Assembly (NCBI GenBank): GCA_937911865.1
Contig: CALDSK010000067.1
Location: 33,451 to 97,450, forward strand
Length of the DNA: 64,000 bases
DNA from: an uncultured Synechococcus sp.
GTDB taxonomy: Bacteria > Cyanobacteriota > Cyanobacteriia > Phormidesmidales > Phormidesmidaceae
Reading direction: 5' to 3'
Part shown: positions 9,384 to 20,800 of the stretch, piece after piece
Layout of the letters: each line of letters opens with the position of its first letter
Numbering within the stretch: the stretch's first letter is position 1
Notes under the pieces: generated by a model
Databases searched by the model: none
What the model was told of the DNA's origin: nothing
Seen by the model: the letters and a program-made list of their open reading frames with translations, nothing else
Program-made: the position numbers and the translations under genes

Positions 9384-10199
9384 CTACTGAAGCGCCAGCT
9401 CTTTTGAGACTGGCGCTTCGTTTTGTGCAGCTAAGTGCACGGTGTTCTCCAGACAGCCGATACCTTCAATTTCGATACGGATGCGATCGCCCATATTCAC
9501 CGGACCCACCCCTTCAGGGGTACCTGTTAGCACCACATCGCCCGGCAGCAACGTCATCGTCTGGCTGATGTAGGCAACCAGATACTCCGGCGAGAAAATC
9601 ATGTTAGCGATAGAGGCCGACTGTCGGGGCGTTTCCTCGTTGTTTACAAATGTCTGTAGCTGAGCGCCGACCGGTATTTCCCTGACAAACCAGGGCCCCA
9701 AAGGACAAAAAGAATCAAAACCTTTGGCTCTAGTCCACTGGTTGTCTTGCTTTTGCAAGTCGCGAGCGGTGACATCGTTGGCTATGGTGTAGCCCCATAT
9801 TTTGCCTCTAGCTTCTATCGGTTCACAGTTGCGGGTGCGATCGCCAATTACAATCGCCAGCTCACCCTCATAGTCCACCCGCTGCGACTGGGGAGGATAC
9901 ATAATCGCACCATCGGCCGCCAGCACTGATGTCGGCGGTTTCATAAAGAGCAGCGGCTGCTGAGGCAAATCATTGCCAAACTCAGCAGCATGTTTGGCAT
10001 AGTTTCGGCCTACCGCAATTATCTTAGAAGGAGCGCAGGGCGCTAGCAGCGTGTAGCTGTCTACCGCAACCAGCTGATCTGTCATTTGGCCGTTACGCCA
10101 GGGCGGTGCATCTAAGACTTTGACGTGACGGTCGGCTTGCAATAAACCGTACAGGACCTGTCCCGATGACGATTGAACTCGAACATAGCGATGCGTCAT
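9384..10199 (-). CDS. Fumarylacetoacetate hydrolase (FAH) family protein
   Basis: 271 residues. The C-terminal domain carries the FAH-family hallmarks: VGRNYAKHAAEFG, PLLFMKPPTS, the metal-binding block VDYEGELAIVIGDR, GYTIANDVTARDLQ and GDVVLTGTPEGVGP near the end. Members act on acylpyruvates, oxaloacetate or related beta-diketones with a divalent metal; the exact substrate cannot be read from sequence. The N-terminal 50 residues form the small domain seen in YcgM-type members. It is convergent with the Tic20-like gene. Confidence 0.9.
   Translation of the reverse strand: MTHRYVRVQSSSGQVLYGLLQADRHVKVLDAPPWRNGQMTDQLVAVDSYTLLAPCAPSKIIAVGRNYAKHAAEFGNDLPQQPLLFMKPPTSVLAADGAIMYPPQSQRVDYEGELAIVIGDRTRNCEPIEARGKIWGYTIANDVTARDLQKQDNQWTRAKGFDSFCPLGPWFVREIPVGAQLQTFVNNEETPRQSASIANMIFSPEYLVAYISQTMTLLPGDVVLTGTPEGVGPVNMGDRIRIEIEGIGCLENTVHLAAQNEAPVSKELALQ
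9389..9419 (+). terminator. Intrinsic terminator after the Tic20-like gene
   Basis: GAAGCGCCAG (9389-9398) and CTGGCGCTTC (9410-9419) form a perfect 10-bp stem with an 11-nt loop, followed by GTTTTG on the plus strand. It overlaps the last codons of the convergent FAH gene. Confidence 0.75.
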
Positions 10200-10365
10200 A
10201 TGTTTAGAAAGGTCAGTATGTTGGTATGATTGTAAGTCCTTGCTTTTGCGGGTGCTACCGCCATGTCGGATCTCCTATCTGCCTAATAATGTGCTTAATG
10301 AGTAGATCCAATGAGGTAGCACGAGCAAAGGCCATGATGACCACAAGGATCTTAATCTTAGAGTT

Positions 10366-10722
10366 ATGAGCACGCTTTACGAAACCATGTACATTTTGCG
10401 CCCCGATCTCGGCGACGAAGCCGTTGATCAGGCCATCAGTACGTACCAAGACATGCTGACAGAAGCTGGCGCAACCGATTTAGAAACTCAGCACCGAGGC
10501 AAACGCCGCCTAGCTTATGAAATTAACCGTCACCGCGAAGGTATCTACATTCAGATGAACTATGCCGCCCCTGGCACCGCGATCGCACCTATGGAACGTG
10601 CGATGCGTCTCAATGAAGAAGTCATTCGCTATTTGACCATTCTGTTTGAAGAGCCTTCTGAAGAAAGCGAAGGCGGCGGCGAGATTGAAGCTACCGAGTC
10701 AGCGGCACCGCCTGGATCGTAG
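10366..10722 (+). CDS. rpsF: 30S ribosomal protein S6
   Basis: 118 residues. The start [11 protein letters not shown], the [18 protein letters not shown] core and the [12 protein letters not shown] segment are diagnostic of bacterial S6, which binds S18 on the platform of the small subunit. The acidic tail ([16 protein letters not shown]) is a variable extension. As usual in cyanobacteria, it is not next to rpsR. A strong terminator follows. Confidence 0.97.
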   Translation: MSTLYETMYILRPDLGDEAVDQAISTYQDMLTEAGATDLETQHRGKRRLAYEINRHREGIYIQMNYAAPGTAIAPMERAMRLNEEVIRYLTILFEEPSEESEGGGEIEATESAAPPGS

Positions 10723-10802
10723 ATTGGCGTCTAGACAGCTAGCCTTTCATCGATAGCTAGCCTTTATCACCCGTTGACCCGCATACGAACCTAAAAGATA
10801 AG

Positions 10803-10832
10803 CCCAGTGCAGTGGTAATTCTACGCACTGGG
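10803..10832 (+). terminator. Terminator after rpsF
   Basis: CCCAGTGC (10803-10810) pairs with GCACTGGG (10825-10832), followed by TTTTGTCTTTT. The stem is perfect and the T tract lies on the plus strand, 80 bp past the rpsF stop. Confidence 0.85.
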
Positions 10833-10947
10833 TTTTGTCTTTTAAAGTAGGCGCTTTTCCGTCTTCACTAGGTTTCGTGGCCTATTTTGTCCGTGATATA
10901 CCTCTAAAACGGCTTCATAACTTCAGCGGTTAGGAGAAAGATTCCAC

Positions 10948-11508
10948 GTGGTCCAATCAACGAGCAGTACTGGCCTTAGCACTCAAACAGAAGTCGCTCG
11001 GCTAAAAGAAGAATTAGAGATGCGCGACCAGCTAGTACAGCAGCTATCGCAGGAGCTGTTTCGGCTGGTTAAAGGAAATCAAGACTTTTTGCCCACGCCA
11101 GAAGTCTCTGAACAGCACCAGGCAGAAGTGCGATCGCTCAGAGACCAAATGCACAAGCTTGAAGAGCAGGTCACCTTCTACCAGGCGCAGATTGAAGAGC
11201 GCGACGAAGAAACGCACCAGTTGCGCCAAACGACTCAGGAACTCACAGACCGCACGCGAATGCTAGAGCAGGTCGTTCAAGAGCTGCCGAGAGTATACAA
11301 AGAGAAATTTGCAGAACGGATGGAAGCGGTTAAAGACCGGGTCGCCAGAATTCAGCAAGAAAATCGTGAACTGCAAGCCGAACTACAAAGCACCAGCTAT
11401 CGCTTAGCTATGCGCAGCCGCAAGGGTGGAAACAGCGATCTTGATCTGCCCACGTTTCCCAGCGAGATGCTGGGCACTAATTCTATGGCGAGCTTTGCTA
11501 AGTCTTAA
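10948..11508 (+). CDS. Coiled-coil protein, function unknown
   Basis: 186 residues from a GTG start (10948) with AGGAG at about 10931-10935 upstream. Nearly the whole length from residue 12 to 155 is charged heptad-type coiled coil, rich in Glu, Gln, Arg and Leu, with one proline-containing break (FLPTPEVS, about 47-54). There are no cysteines, signal peptide or membrane segment. Such proteins in cyanobacteria are usually cytoskeletal or scaffold candidates. No named family was recognised. Confidence 0.8.
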   Translation: MVQSTSSTGLSTQTEVARLKEELEMRDQLVQQLSQELFRLVKGNQDFLPTPEVSEQHQAEVRSLRDQMHKLEEQVTFYQAQIEERDEETHQLRQTTQELTDRTRMLEQVVQELPRVYKEKFAERMEAVKDRVARIQQENRELQAELQSTSYRLAMRSRKGGNSDLDLPTFPSEMLGTNSMASFAKS

Positions 11509-11588
11509 GCGTTCTACTTCATCAACCGTAAATATTTTTGTTAGTAGCGGATGAATATCTTCATTCAAGAAACCGCACCAGCGTGATT

Positions 11589-11619
11589 AATCGATACGTT
11601 TAACTTAGACGTATCGATT
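11589..11619 (+). terminator. Terminator after the coiled-coil gene
   Basis: AATCGATACG (11589-11598) pairs perfectly with CGTATCGATT (11610-11619), followed by ATTTTTTG. The loop is 11 nt. This is a classical intrinsic terminator, 80 bp past the stop codon. Confidence 0.88.
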
Positions 11620-11804
11620 ATTTTTTGTTTTTAGATTCTTATCTTTAGATTTCAGTCTTTTAAGATACAAAGCAAACTGGCACTACTTGCACTGAGTGCC
11701 CTCAGGGAATAATTATGGTTGAAGCATCATCAGGCTGAAAAGCCAGGTCAAGCTAAAGCAAAAACGATAAATGCAGATGGCTGTACATTTTTTGAGCATT
11801 CTAC

Positions 11805-12425
11805 ATGGATGAGCTAATTCCGTTGGACATGCTGCAAGACATCGCTCGCGAGTACGGTTACTGGGCGGTGTTTTGTGGAATTTTGTTAGAGAATATGGGT
11901 ATTCCCATTCCGGGAGAAACGGTCACCCTGATTGGTGGCTTTCTAGCAGGGAACCACGAGCTAGATGTCTGGTATGTTTTTGCCGCCGCCACAGTCGGCG
12001 CAATTATCGGTGACAGTGGTGGATATTTAGTCGGCTACTATGGCGGTTGGCCACTTTTAGTGCGTATCGGTAAGTGGCTAAAGGTGTCTGAAACACGTCT
12101 GGAGAGCGTGCGTGATAGATTCAGCCAAAGTGCCGGTAAGGCCGTTCTGTTTGGTCGTTTTGTCGCGCTGCTGAGAGTCTTCGCAGGACCGTTGGCAGGC
12201 ATCACCCGCATGCCCTACCACAAGTTTTTGCTGTGCAACGCTATCGGCGCGGCGACCTGGGCCGCTGTGATGATCAGCCTTAGCTACTTCCTCGGCAAGC
12301 TGGTACCCCTTACCCGGTTAATGCACTGGGTAACAGAGTTTACTGGTATTGCGTTAGCAATTGTACTCGGCTGGGCTGCGATCGCCTGGTGGATGGAATC
12401 TAGGCAGGCGACCACGCTTCAGTAA
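11805..12425 (+). CDS. DedA family membrane protein
   Basis: 206 residues with several hydrophobic helices. The motifs NMGIPIPGETVTLIGGF, VGAIIGDSGGYLVGYYGG and FGRFVALLRVFAGPLAGI are the conserved blocks of the DedA (SNARE-associated/VTT) family. Members act as lipid or undecaprenyl-phosphate transporters or flippases and affect membrane potential. A related but more distant TVP38-type protein is encoded at 28152-28853. Its 3' end lies 25 bp from that of the SLH gene on the opposite strand. Confidence 0.92.
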   Translation: MDELIPLDMLQDIAREYGYWAVFCGILLENMGIPIPGETVTLIGGFLAGNHELDVWYVFAAATVGAIIGDSGGYLVGYYGGWPLLVRIGKWLKVSETRLESVRDRFSQSAGKAVLFGRFVALLRVFAGPLAGITRMPYHKFLLCNAIGAATWAAVMISLSYFLGKLVPLTRLMHWVTEFTGIALAIVLGWAAIAWWMESRQATTLQ

Positions 12426-12450
12426 ACAGAAAAACTCACAGCCAAGGCGC

Positions 12451-13647
12451 TTACGGCTTCACCACATACTCAGACTCAACAGCATCCACAATATCCTCTC
12501 TAACTAGGGCCTGATAAATCATCGCTGCGAGCTCCGCTCGGGTTGTGGGCTGCGTTGGATTTAGCTGGGCAACGGCAGGATAGTTAACCACCAGGCTACC
12601 AGCCGTCGCAGCGGCCATTTTTTCGTTTGCCCAGTTGGGAATAGCGTTCGCATCGTCGTATCGGTCTAACGTAGCCTGAACATTCGTCGGCGCTTCAATG
12701 CCTAATCCTGTAACCAGGGTTGTCAGCGCCTGTGCACGGGTCACAGGCTGGTTTGGCTGAAACTCATCGTTAGGAAAGCCAGTCATAAAGCCGCCTCTGA
12801 CGACTTCGCCGATAGATTCTCTAGCCCAGTAGTCGGCGGCAACATCCGTAAACTCTAGCGTTTCTTTATCGGCAGTCAAATCGAATGTTCTAGAGACAAT
12901 GTTGGCAATTTGAGAGCGGGTAACCGGCTGATCGGGTTTGAAGGTACCGTCGTCATAACCAGAGATCAGATCTCGGCTGCTGAGCGCATCGATGTAAGAC
13001 ACAGCCCAGTGATCTTCGGGCACGTCGTTAAAAACGATGGCATCTTGAGGCGGCGCTGTCGCAGCTTCTGAAGGCGTTGGAATAATGGCACCAATATCTG
13101 GCACTTCAGTTTCAGCAGCGGGAGGCTCAGTTTCAATTGCAGCGTCAGTTGAATCGGCATCCAGAGCAGCCGTGGCGCTGTCTGTTGTTGCCGTAACGCC
13201 AGCCACGCCAGCCGCAGCGCCAACCATGCCATCTCTCATATCTTCCCAAATTGGCTTTCTAGCCGCTAGGCGCTCACGTCTGGCCGCAGCCCTAGCCGAC
13301 AGCTGACTGACAGCCGACACGTCCTCAGGATCATCTTCATCCGCCAGCGCCGCTGCTGGATTGAGGGCACTATCGGCCTGCAAACTTTCTTCTGTGCCTG
13401 CGTCCGTAAGCGCCTCGGGTTCATCTGCACGAGGCTCAGTCAATACCGGACCACTCAACAGCGGCGTATCACTAAACAAGCTTGCATTAGAACGCGTAAG
13501 CCCCCAAAAAAGCACACCACCCAGCGACAAAAAGGCGACAAAAAGCGCCACCATCTCATCGAACTCAAGCGGACGAAGCGGCCCGGTAGCAGGCGTGTTT
13601 CTACGTTCGTCGTTGTTGATCTCAGGGGGGATAGGAGATTGTGTCAC
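12451..13647 (-). CDS. S-layer homology (SLH) domain protein with N-terminal membrane anchor
   Basis: 398 residues from a GTG start (13645-13647). A hydrophobic helix at about 31-50 (VALFVAFLSLGGVLFWGL) follows a short polar N-terminus. Residues 65-210 are an Ala/Glu/Asp-rich linker of low complexity. Three SLH modules follow (about 208-265, 268-330, 333-390), with FNDVPEDHWAVSYIDAL, ISGYDDGTFKPDQPVTR and TGFPNDEFQPNQPVTR as typical blocks. SLH domains bind peptidoglycan-linked polymers, so this protein probably bridges inner membrane and wall. No porin domain is present. Confidence 0.93.
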   Translation of the reverse strand: MTQSPIPPEINNDERRNTPATGPLRPLEFDEMVALFVAFLSLGGVLFWGLTRSNASLFSDTPLLSGPVLTEPRADEPEALTDAGTEESLQADSALNPAAALADEDDPEDVSAVSQLSARAAARRERLAARKPIWEDMRDGMVGAAAGVAGVTATTDSATAALDADSTDAAIETEPPAAETEVPDIGAIIPTPSEAATAPPQDAIVFNDVPEDHWAVSYIDALSSRDLISGYDDGTFKPDQPVTRSQIANIVSRTFDLTADKETLEFTDVAADYWARESIGEVVRGGFMTGFPNDEFQPNQPVTRAQALTTLVTGLGIEAPTNVQATLDRYDDANAIPNWANEKMAAATAGSLVVNYPAVAQLNPTQPTTRAELAAMIYQALVREDIVDAVESEYVVKP

Positions 13648-13869
13648 AGGGGATACTCGCTTCTCAGTAGATAAGCTAAATGAAATGGGTGATAGATGCA
13701 GCCTGAGGTTAATACCGCTGAGTAATTCAGCGAATAAACCGTAGGTACATTAATTCTCAAAAATAGAGCATTACGGTCGAAAAATCAGCACCCCATAGAT
13801 ATTTACGGCATTAATATTTATGACTGGGTGGCTGCGATACACTGCGATTATCCTTCGCGCTGAAGACTC

Positions 13870-15951
13870 ATGGCAAATCGACTGGCTCACAGCAGCAGCC
13901 TGTATTTGAGAAAGCACGCTGAGAATCCGGTGGACTGGTGGCCCTGGTGCGACGAGGCGCTTGCGCAGGCAAAGACAGACAATAAGCCGATTTTTCTATC
14001 GATTGGCTACTCTAGCTGCCACTGGTGCACGGTGATGGAAGGAGAAGCCTTTTCAGATACGGAGATTGCGAGCTATCTGAATGACTACTTTCTGCCAATC
14101 AAGGTCGATCGAGAAGAGCGCCCTGACATTGACAGCATTTACATGCAGGCGCTGCAAATGATTACGGGGCAGGGCGGCTGGCCACTCAATATATTTTTAA
14201 CGCCCGATGACCGGGTGCCTTTTTACGGCGGGACTTATTTCTCAGTGGAGGCGCGCTATGGTCGGCCCAGATTTTTGCAGATATTGGAAGCGCTGCGATC
14301 GCAATACGACAACGCCCCGGACAAAGTCGCCCAGGTAAGATCTCAAATACTTGGCGGCCTTCAGCAATCAGCACAGCTCGCCGCAGGTGATTTAAACGCA
14401 GCGGATCTAAATGCGGGAATTTACGCTTGCGCTAAAACACTCATGCCCTTCGATACGGGCAACCGGTTTCCGATGATTCCCTATGTCAGGCTGGTGCTGC
14501 AGGGCGATCGATTGCTCGACCACAGCGCAGCAGATGACGCGGCAAATGCGCCAATCGACGGATGGCACCTTGCCCATCAGCGCGCACTCAGCCTGGTAAA
14601 AGGCGGCATCTTTGATCACGTGGCGGGTGGCTTTCATCGCTATACCGTCGATCCAACCTGGACGGTGCCCCACTTTGAAAAGATGCTCTACGACAATGGG
14701 CTGATACTAGAGTTTTTAGCAGAGTACCAGCTGAGCGGCCAGAAGATTCCCGCGATTGAGCGCGCAGTCGATAAAACGGTGGCATGGCTGAAGCGAGAGA
14801 TGCGATCGCCTGCTGGATTCTTCTACGCCGCTCAAGACGCTGACAGTTTTACCAGTGAGGATGCGCTCGAACCTGAAGAAGGCGACTTTTACGTTTGGGC
14901 CTACGCAGAGCTGGCCAAGCTGCTCAGCGAGACCCAGCTGAGTGAGCTGGCTGCCGCCTTTACGCTCACCGAAGCAGGAAATTTTGAAGGCAAAAACGTT
15001 CTACAGCGAACCGAAAGTGGTGTACTTAGTGAATCAATAGAAACCGCGCTAGACAAGCTGTTTAGATTACGCTACGGGGCTTTTGAGCACGACACGCCAC
15101 TGTTTGAACCGGCTGTAGATGCGCAAATGGCGAAGGGCAAAATATGGCCTGGTAGGCGCATTCCACCCGTTACTGATACCAAAATGATCGTGGCTTGGAA
15201 TGCCCTGATGATTTCAGGACTGGCGAAGGCGGCAGTCGCTTTCCAGCGGAAAGACTATCTGGTGCTTGCGATTGAAACCGCTGGCTACATTCAGCAATAC
15301 CAGCAGGTTGGCGATACGCTGTATCGACTGAACTACGATGGCGAGGTTGCGGTGGCAGCGCAGGCCGAGGACTATGCGCTGCTGATTAAGGCCCTGCTAG
15401 ATATTCAGCAGGCCTGCTTGAGCTTTGCAGACTATGTGCCGATGGCAGCGGATTGGTTAGAAAGTGCGATCGCGCTTCAAACCCAGTTTGACGACAGGCT
15501 TGGCAGCGAGCAAGGGGGCTATATTAACGCCACCAGCGAGCAATTGATTGTGCAAGAGCGTAACTATCAAGACAGCGCGGTGCCTTCTGCCAATGGTGCT
15601 GCCGTGGTATCACTGGTCCGACTGTTCTTGCTTACCGAAAATCTGGATTATTTCACGCAGGCAGAAAAGACATTACAGGCTTTTAGCACCGTCATCGAGA
15701 AAGCGCCGCGAGCCTGTCCTAGCCTGCTGAGCGGATTAGATTGGTTTATCCATCCCACCCTGATTCGCACAAGCGCAGAGCAGCTGGATTATCTATCGCA
15801 GCAGCGTTTGCCTACGGCGGTGGTTCGCGCAGAAGATAGTTTGCCCTCTGGAACTGTCGGGTTAGTGTGCAAAGGGCTCAGCTGTCAGCAGCCTGCAACT
15901 TCTATAGACATGATGCTCACGCAAATCAAACAAAGTCAGAAATTTGGGTGA
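13870..15951 (+). CDS. Thioredoxin-like DUF255 / YyaL family protein
   Basis: 693 residues, the normal length of the YyaL/SPATA20 family. An N-terminal thioredoxin-like domain carries [11 protein letters not shown] and the active-site-like CHWC (residues 50-53, in [14 protein letters not shown]). It is followed by an (alpha/alpha) barrel region with [28 protein letters not shown] and [15 protein letters not shown]. The biochemical role is not established; a cellobiose-epimerase-like barrel has been noted for the family. No signal peptide, so it is probably cytosolic. Confidence 0.92.
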   Translation: MANRLAHSSSLYLRKHAENPVDWWPWCDEALAQAKTDNKPIFLSIGYSSCHWCTVMEGEAFSDTEIASYLNDYFLPIKVDREERPDIDSIYMQALQMITGQGGWPLNIFLTPDDRVPFYGGTYFSVEARYGRPRFLQILEALRSQYDNAPDKVAQVRSQILGGLQQSAQLAAGDLNAADLNAGIYACAKTLMPFDTGNRFPMIPYVRLVLQGDRLLDHSAADDAANAPIDGWHLAHQRALSLVKGGIFDHVAGGFHRYTVDPTWTVPHFEKMLYDNGLILEFLAEYQLSGQKIPAIERAVDKTVAWLKREMRSPAGFFYAAQDADSFTSEDALEPEEGDFYVWAYAELAKLLSETQLSELAAAFTLTEAGNFEGKNVLQRTESGVLSESIETALDKLFRLRYGAFEHDTPLFEPAVDAQMAKGKIWPGRRIPPVTDTKMIVAWNALMISGLAKAAVAFQRKDYLVLAIETAGYIQQYQQVGDTLYRLNYDGEVAVAAQAEDYALLIKALLDIQQACLSFADYVPMAADWLESAIALQTQFDDRLGSEQGGYINATSEQLIVQERNYQDSAVPSANGAAVVSLVRLFLLTENLDYFTQAEKTLQAFSTVIEKAPRACPSLLSGLDWFIHPTLIRTSAEQLDYLSQQRLPTAVVRAEDSLPSGTVGLVCKGLSCQQPATSIDMMLTQIKQSQKFG

Positions 15952-15996
15952 GCTACTGCTAAATTGATCGAAACTCGGACAAAACTCAGGCGCTAG

Positions 15997-16533
15997 CTAG
16001 CTAGCTTCAAGTCGATCTATTCGCCCGCTGTTATTTGCCAACTGCATCAGCAAAGCGCGAATGGCTTCATTTTGCGCCGTCACTTGCAGATGCCACTCTC
16101 TTCTATTTGCTTCGTCCACTCGCCGTCGCTCTTCTCGCGCAGCTTCATCCGCTAGACGCTGCGCTTCTCTTTCGGCAGCAGCTCTTTGTCGGTCGGCTCT
16201 CGCTTCTACCAACAAAATCTCAAAGCGAGCTTCGTTTTCAGCAGATTTTTGGCGCCGCGCTTCAGCTGATTCAGCTAAGCGCTCCGTTGTCTAAGACAAC
16301 CTATCCATCAGCTGAGCAAGGCTGTTAATGCTTTGCTGATTTTGCTGTCCCATGTGCTCCATAACCTCAGTTATTCGCAGGAATCTCCGCTCATACCGTA
16401 AATCCCGGTGATTCCCTGACTCGACCATTTGCAAAACTCGCTGACTCACCGCATCAACCGCAGGGATAAGCACATCCAGCGCTTTAGTATTGCTTGCACA
16501 TAGCGCTTCAACCTGATCTAAACGGTCAGTCAT
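15997..16533 (-). pseudogene. Coiled-coil protein gene interrupted by an in-frame amber codon
   Basis: From ATG 16533 the frame runs 80 codons to a TAG at 16291-16293, then continues open in the same frame for another 97 codons to TAG at 15997-15999. Both halves read as one protein: a Leu/Glu/Gln-rich N-terminal part (DRLDQVEALCASNTKALD) and a strongly charged coiled coil (RAAAEREAQRLADEAAREER) ending RIDRLEAS. A single C-to-T change (CAG to TAG) would explain the stop. It may be a true nonsense mutation, a sequencing error, or a gene now making an 80-residue product. Homologues of this layout are common small coiled-coil proteins in cyanobacteria. The end overlaps a GCTA tetranucleotide repeat (15992-16005). 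Confidence 0.75.
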
Positions 16534-16582
16534 CGTTTTCTTATCCTCAAGGTGTCTTGTAGATCTCTACAAAAGTCCTCCC

Positions 16583-17761
16583 CTACGCCGCTGCGAAGCG
16601 AATTTTGAGGTAGTCGTCTTCCATCTTAGCGCCCGCAGGATTGAGGGCAGCTAGCGCTTGAGGCAGCACCAGATTACGGCGATGGTTGCCAATGCGAATA
16701 TTCAGTTCATCAGCGGTTTTACTCAGCTCTACCTGGTCTTTTGGAATGCCTGGCAGATACACTTCTAGGCTGTAATCATTATTCTGCTGAACAACGCGCA
16801 AAGTGGTTTCCTTGTAGTAAACCTGAGCGGGGTCCTCATCACCGTACAGGGTTTCTTTCAGGCGATTGAGCGCATCAATGCCACACATTTCCTCAGAATA
16901 CAGCGGGACTTCTTTCACGGGCAGCGGATGAAAGTTGGAATGGATTTGCGCTTTATAGATTGACTGCTGATCTTTCCAGCGCTGGAAGAACGGATCGCTC
17001 ACACTCTCAGGAATAATGCGATTAGCGACTACCATGTCCGTTCCAACGTTGTACAGACTCAGGTAAGCATGCGCTCTGAGTGATTCTTTGATCACCATCT
17101 TTTCTGGGTTAGTCACTAGCCGTACCGAAGTGATGGTGGGGTCAGCCAAAATTTTCTCTAGCGCCTCTAGCTGCTCGTAAAACTCATAGGGCGCATCCAT
17201 GACCTCTTTAGTCGGCAGTGAGAAACCGGCTACCGGACGAAAAAGGGGTTCTACGAGCGGACGCAGCGCGGTAGAAACGGCCTGAAAGGGCTTGTATAGC
17301 TTGCGCATATACCAGCCGGCTACTTCGGGCAAGCTGAGCAGGCGAAGCGCGGTACCTGTGGGCGCAGAATCAATAATCAGTACGTCAAATTCAGCTTCGT
17401 CGTAATGACGCTTCATACGCACAAGGCTGAAGATTTCGTCCATGCCTGGCAAAATGGCTAGTTCTTCGGCTTCAATACCTTCTAGCCCTCTGGCCTGTAA
17501 TACCTGCGTGATATAGCGTTTCACTGCGCCCCAGTTCCCTTCTAGCTCACGCAGCGCGTCCAGCTCTGCGCCCCACAGGTTCGGCTTAAGTTCTTTAGGG
17601 TCGTGGCTCAGTTCAGTATCAAAGCTATCGGCAAGCGAGTGCGCCGGGTCTGTACTAAGGACCAGCGTTTTGTGACCCATTTCTGCACAGCGCAGACCGG
17701 TTGCTGCCGCGACGGAGGTTTTACCCACTCCGCCTTTTCCTGTCATCAAAAGTACGCGCAT
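16583..17761 (-). CDS. ArsA/Get3-type ATPase with C-terminal HSP20-like domain
   Basis: 392 residues. The deviant Walker A GKGGVGKT (8-15), the [13 protein letters not shown] switch block, [16 protein letters not shown] and [13 protein letters not shown] are characteristic of the ArsA/Get3 family. There is one ATPase domain, not two as in classical ArsA. The last 80 residues ([20 protein letters not shown] onward) match the ArsA HSP20-like beta-sandwich found in photosynthetic organisms. No arsenic genes lie nearby. A role in targeting tail-anchored or other membrane proteins is a more likely guess than arsenite export. The neighbouring genes are all on the same strand but with gaps of 50-75 bp. 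Confidence 0.92.
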   Translation of the reverse strand: MRVLLMTGKGGVGKTSVAAATGLRCAEMGHKTLVLSTDPAHSLADSFDTELSHDPKELKPNLWGAELDALRELEGNWGAVKRYITQVLQARGLEGIEAEELAILPGMDEIFSLVRMKRHYDEAEFDVLIIDSAPTGTALRLLSLPEVAGWYMRKLYKPFQAVSTALRPLVEPLFRPVAGFSLPTKEVMDAPYEFYEQLEALEKILADPTITSVRLVTNPEKMVIKESLRAHAYLSLYNVGTDMVVANRIIPESVSDPFFQRWKDQQSIYKAQIHSNFHPLPVKEVPLYSEEMCGIDALNRLKETLYGDEDPAQVYYKETTLRVVQQNNDYSLEVYLPGIPKDQVELSKTADELNIRIGNHRRNLVLPQALAALNPAGAKMEDDYLKIRFAAA

Positions 17762-17836
17762 AGCAAACCGGCCCGTGTTTTAAGAAAGTTAACGTTCCTT
17801 TACTTTAGCGAGTTTTGTCGGGGCTTGTGAATGTTT

Positions 17837-20800
17837 TTACTCCAAAACGGCCTGACATAGGTCGCGATCACTCTCTACCGCCATGCTTGTTTCCAAATAG
17901 TTAGCCGTCCACTGGCAGCTTGTCTTCACCAATCCCTGCTCGCTAAGTACGCTGTCCAAATTCCAAAGCACAGCCTGATTGCTTTCACCAGCAGCGATTA
18001 CTGTGCGATCGCCCTCCACAAACATCGCTTCCCACACCGCCTCACCTTCACCGGCTAGCGTTGCAACGAGCTCCCCATCGGGGGTCCAAATCTTTACCTG
18101 ACCATCACCTCCAGCGGTCACCACCTGCGAGCCCTCTTCACTAAAGCGCGCAGAACGTACCTCTGCCTCGTGCCCCTCTATAGTGGTCTTCAGCTCACCG
18201 TCATCTACTGTCCAAATCCTAGCGATATTATCAAAGCCAGCCGCCGCCACAAGCGTCCCATCAGGACTAAAGCTGGCATCGATAAAGCCGCCTTCACTGC
18301 CCTGTTGATCGCCTTTAAAGATTCTCAGGATGCGGCCTTCTACATCCCATAGCTTCACCGTTTCATCCAAACTGGCAGAGAGTAAAAACTGGCCGTCTGG
18401 ACTAAATGCCACTGAACGAACCTCACCACTATGACCAGAAAATACGTCTTTCAACTGCCCTTGCCGGTCCCATAGCCTCACTTTGTTATCAGCGCCTGCG
18501 GTCGCAATCGTTTGACCATCTGGACTAAACGCAATTTCCCAAACCGCTTTTGTATGACCGCTTAAAACGGCCTGTGGCTCTCCGTCTAAGGACCAAAGCC
18601 TGGCTGAACCGTCCCAGCTGCCGGTTGCCAGCAGCAAATCATCCGGGCTAAAGGCAGTGGTCAAAACAGCGTCCTGATGACGAAAGCGCCTCAGCAACCT
18701 GCCAGTTTTACGACTCCACACATACAGCTCTTTATCGTCGCTGGCAGCCGCTATTAACGAAGCATCTGAGTTTGCATCGATGCCAATAATGCCTGCACTG
18801 GGTCCCAAAAATCTAGTTTGCAGCGGATTAGTCAGATCCCAGACCCTGGCGGTTTTATCGGAACTGGCACTGATTATGCGTTCGCTATCGGGCGAGAATC
18901 GAACGGCCCAGACTCGGCTTTGATGGCCTCTTAAGGTATCAATCAGCTCGCCTTTAAGATTCCATAGTCGCAGCGTTTTGTCGCGACTACTGGAGACTAG
19001 CTGTTTACCGTCAGGGCTGAAGTTTATAGCCAAAACGTCGCTTTCGTGATTCTGCAAAGTTTGGAGCTGTTCACCTGTTTCAACATTCCAGTAGCGAATG
19101 GTTGAATCGCGGCTGGCAGAAGCGAGCATACTGCCACCTGCGCTGAAGTCGATATCAACAACCGCGCCCGTATGCCCTCGGAATGTTTTAAGCAGTTCGC
19201 CGTCTCGGGACCATAGCCTAATCGACAAGTCTTCGCCTGCCGAGGCGATCGTATCGCCATCTGGGCTGATGGCAACAGCCGTTACCGGCGCGACATGACC
19301 TAAAAAGGTTTTTAGCAGGGTGCCATCTTTTCGCCAAAGCTTGACGGTGTGATCGCTGCTTCCTGAAACCAGCGTGTCATCTGTTGGTGACACGGCTACA
19401 TCCGTGACCACGTCGGTATGCCCACGCAGCGTTCTGACGAGCTGTCCGTCCGCTGTCCACAGTTTGATATTGCGATCCGCGCTGGCCGAGATCAGGTGCT
19501 GTCCATCCGGGAAAAATCGCACTGCTCGGATGCGTTTCTCGTGGCCCAATAGCGTATGCAGCAGCTGGCCATCAGCGCTCCACAGATGCACCTCCCCCCT
19601 GGCATTACCAGTGGCATAGTAGCGATTGGTAGAATCGACATCTACAGCCCAGAAGGCGCTGGGCTCTTCTAAAGTCAGTCGGTTGCGCTCAATGACATTG
19701 ACCGCTGCGGTTCTAAGGATGCCATCCAAGCGATCTTGCAGTTCAGGTGCAAACTGATCGCCTAGATCTTGAAAAGACTGCTCAGCCTTGATGGCCTGCA
19801 ACAGTGCATCTAATCGTTGGTCTGACGAGTAGAGCGCTTCTGCGGAGGTGGCCATCGCATTGAGCTGCGATCGCAGCGATCGCCAGTACTGCATTCGAGC
19901 AACAATGCCCAGGGTGGTTGCGATCGCCAGTGCGCCGCTGAGCGCGCCAATAAAAATTAGCTGCTTCTGCCGCGACTGCCGCACAACCGCTAGCCGCTTC
20001 TCCACCTCCTTCAACCGAGCCGACTTCAAAACGTCTTGTGTAATCTTGCGATCGTAGCGCTCGCTCGCCATCAAAAAGTCGTGGTCTAATTCGCCTACGC
20101 TGCGCTCTTGACTCCAGGCCTGCGCATCTTTGAGTGCTCGGCCTCGCAACAGGCGAGAGTCATCTTTGCAGCCTGAATTAACCCAGGCACTCAGCGGCTT
20201 AGCATAGGGTCGCAGTTCACCCAGCTGCTCTCTCACCCAGCTCAAATCAAAAACGGTTTCGTAAATTTTGTTTTTGACAGACAGCCGGCCCTGATACAGA
20301 CCGATCAACCCCGAAAGCAATAGCTCAAAGTGTTCTGGGCTGTCGTCGTATGCGATCGCGCGCTCTTCTTGAGTTTGAGCCTCAACGTCTTGTTGATTAG
20401 AGGCCACCGGAATCTCACACAGGGGAATAGCGCTGGTGAGCACCGTTTCGTAAATGCCCAACAGCCTGGGGGCTTTCAGGTTGTTGCGTAAGAGGCGATC
20501 GCGAATCGTCCGTAAATGCTCTGGATCATCTTGACTTTCCCAGTGGTCAATCACTCGCTCATACACCACCTGCTCAATCAGCGCTGTAGGAGTGTTTGAA
20601 ACAGGCCCCTCTTCCCGGACGCCTGAAATATCAAGGTCTTCTAAACTTGTCTTCGTTAACCAGCACAACTTCTGCGTTAAAAAAGGCTGCCCATTGGTCC
20701 AAGCCAAAATCTCTTGTAGTAGCGCCGTCTCATCGTAGCCAAAACCTGCTAGCCCAGTGGCTAGCGGCCTAGCATCTTCAAAGGCCAGTCCCTTCAGCTC

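Noticed and set aside
16583..17761. Arsenic resistance operon
   Set aside because: Only a single-domain ArsA-like ATPase is present, with no arsB, arsC, arsR or arsD-like neighbours.
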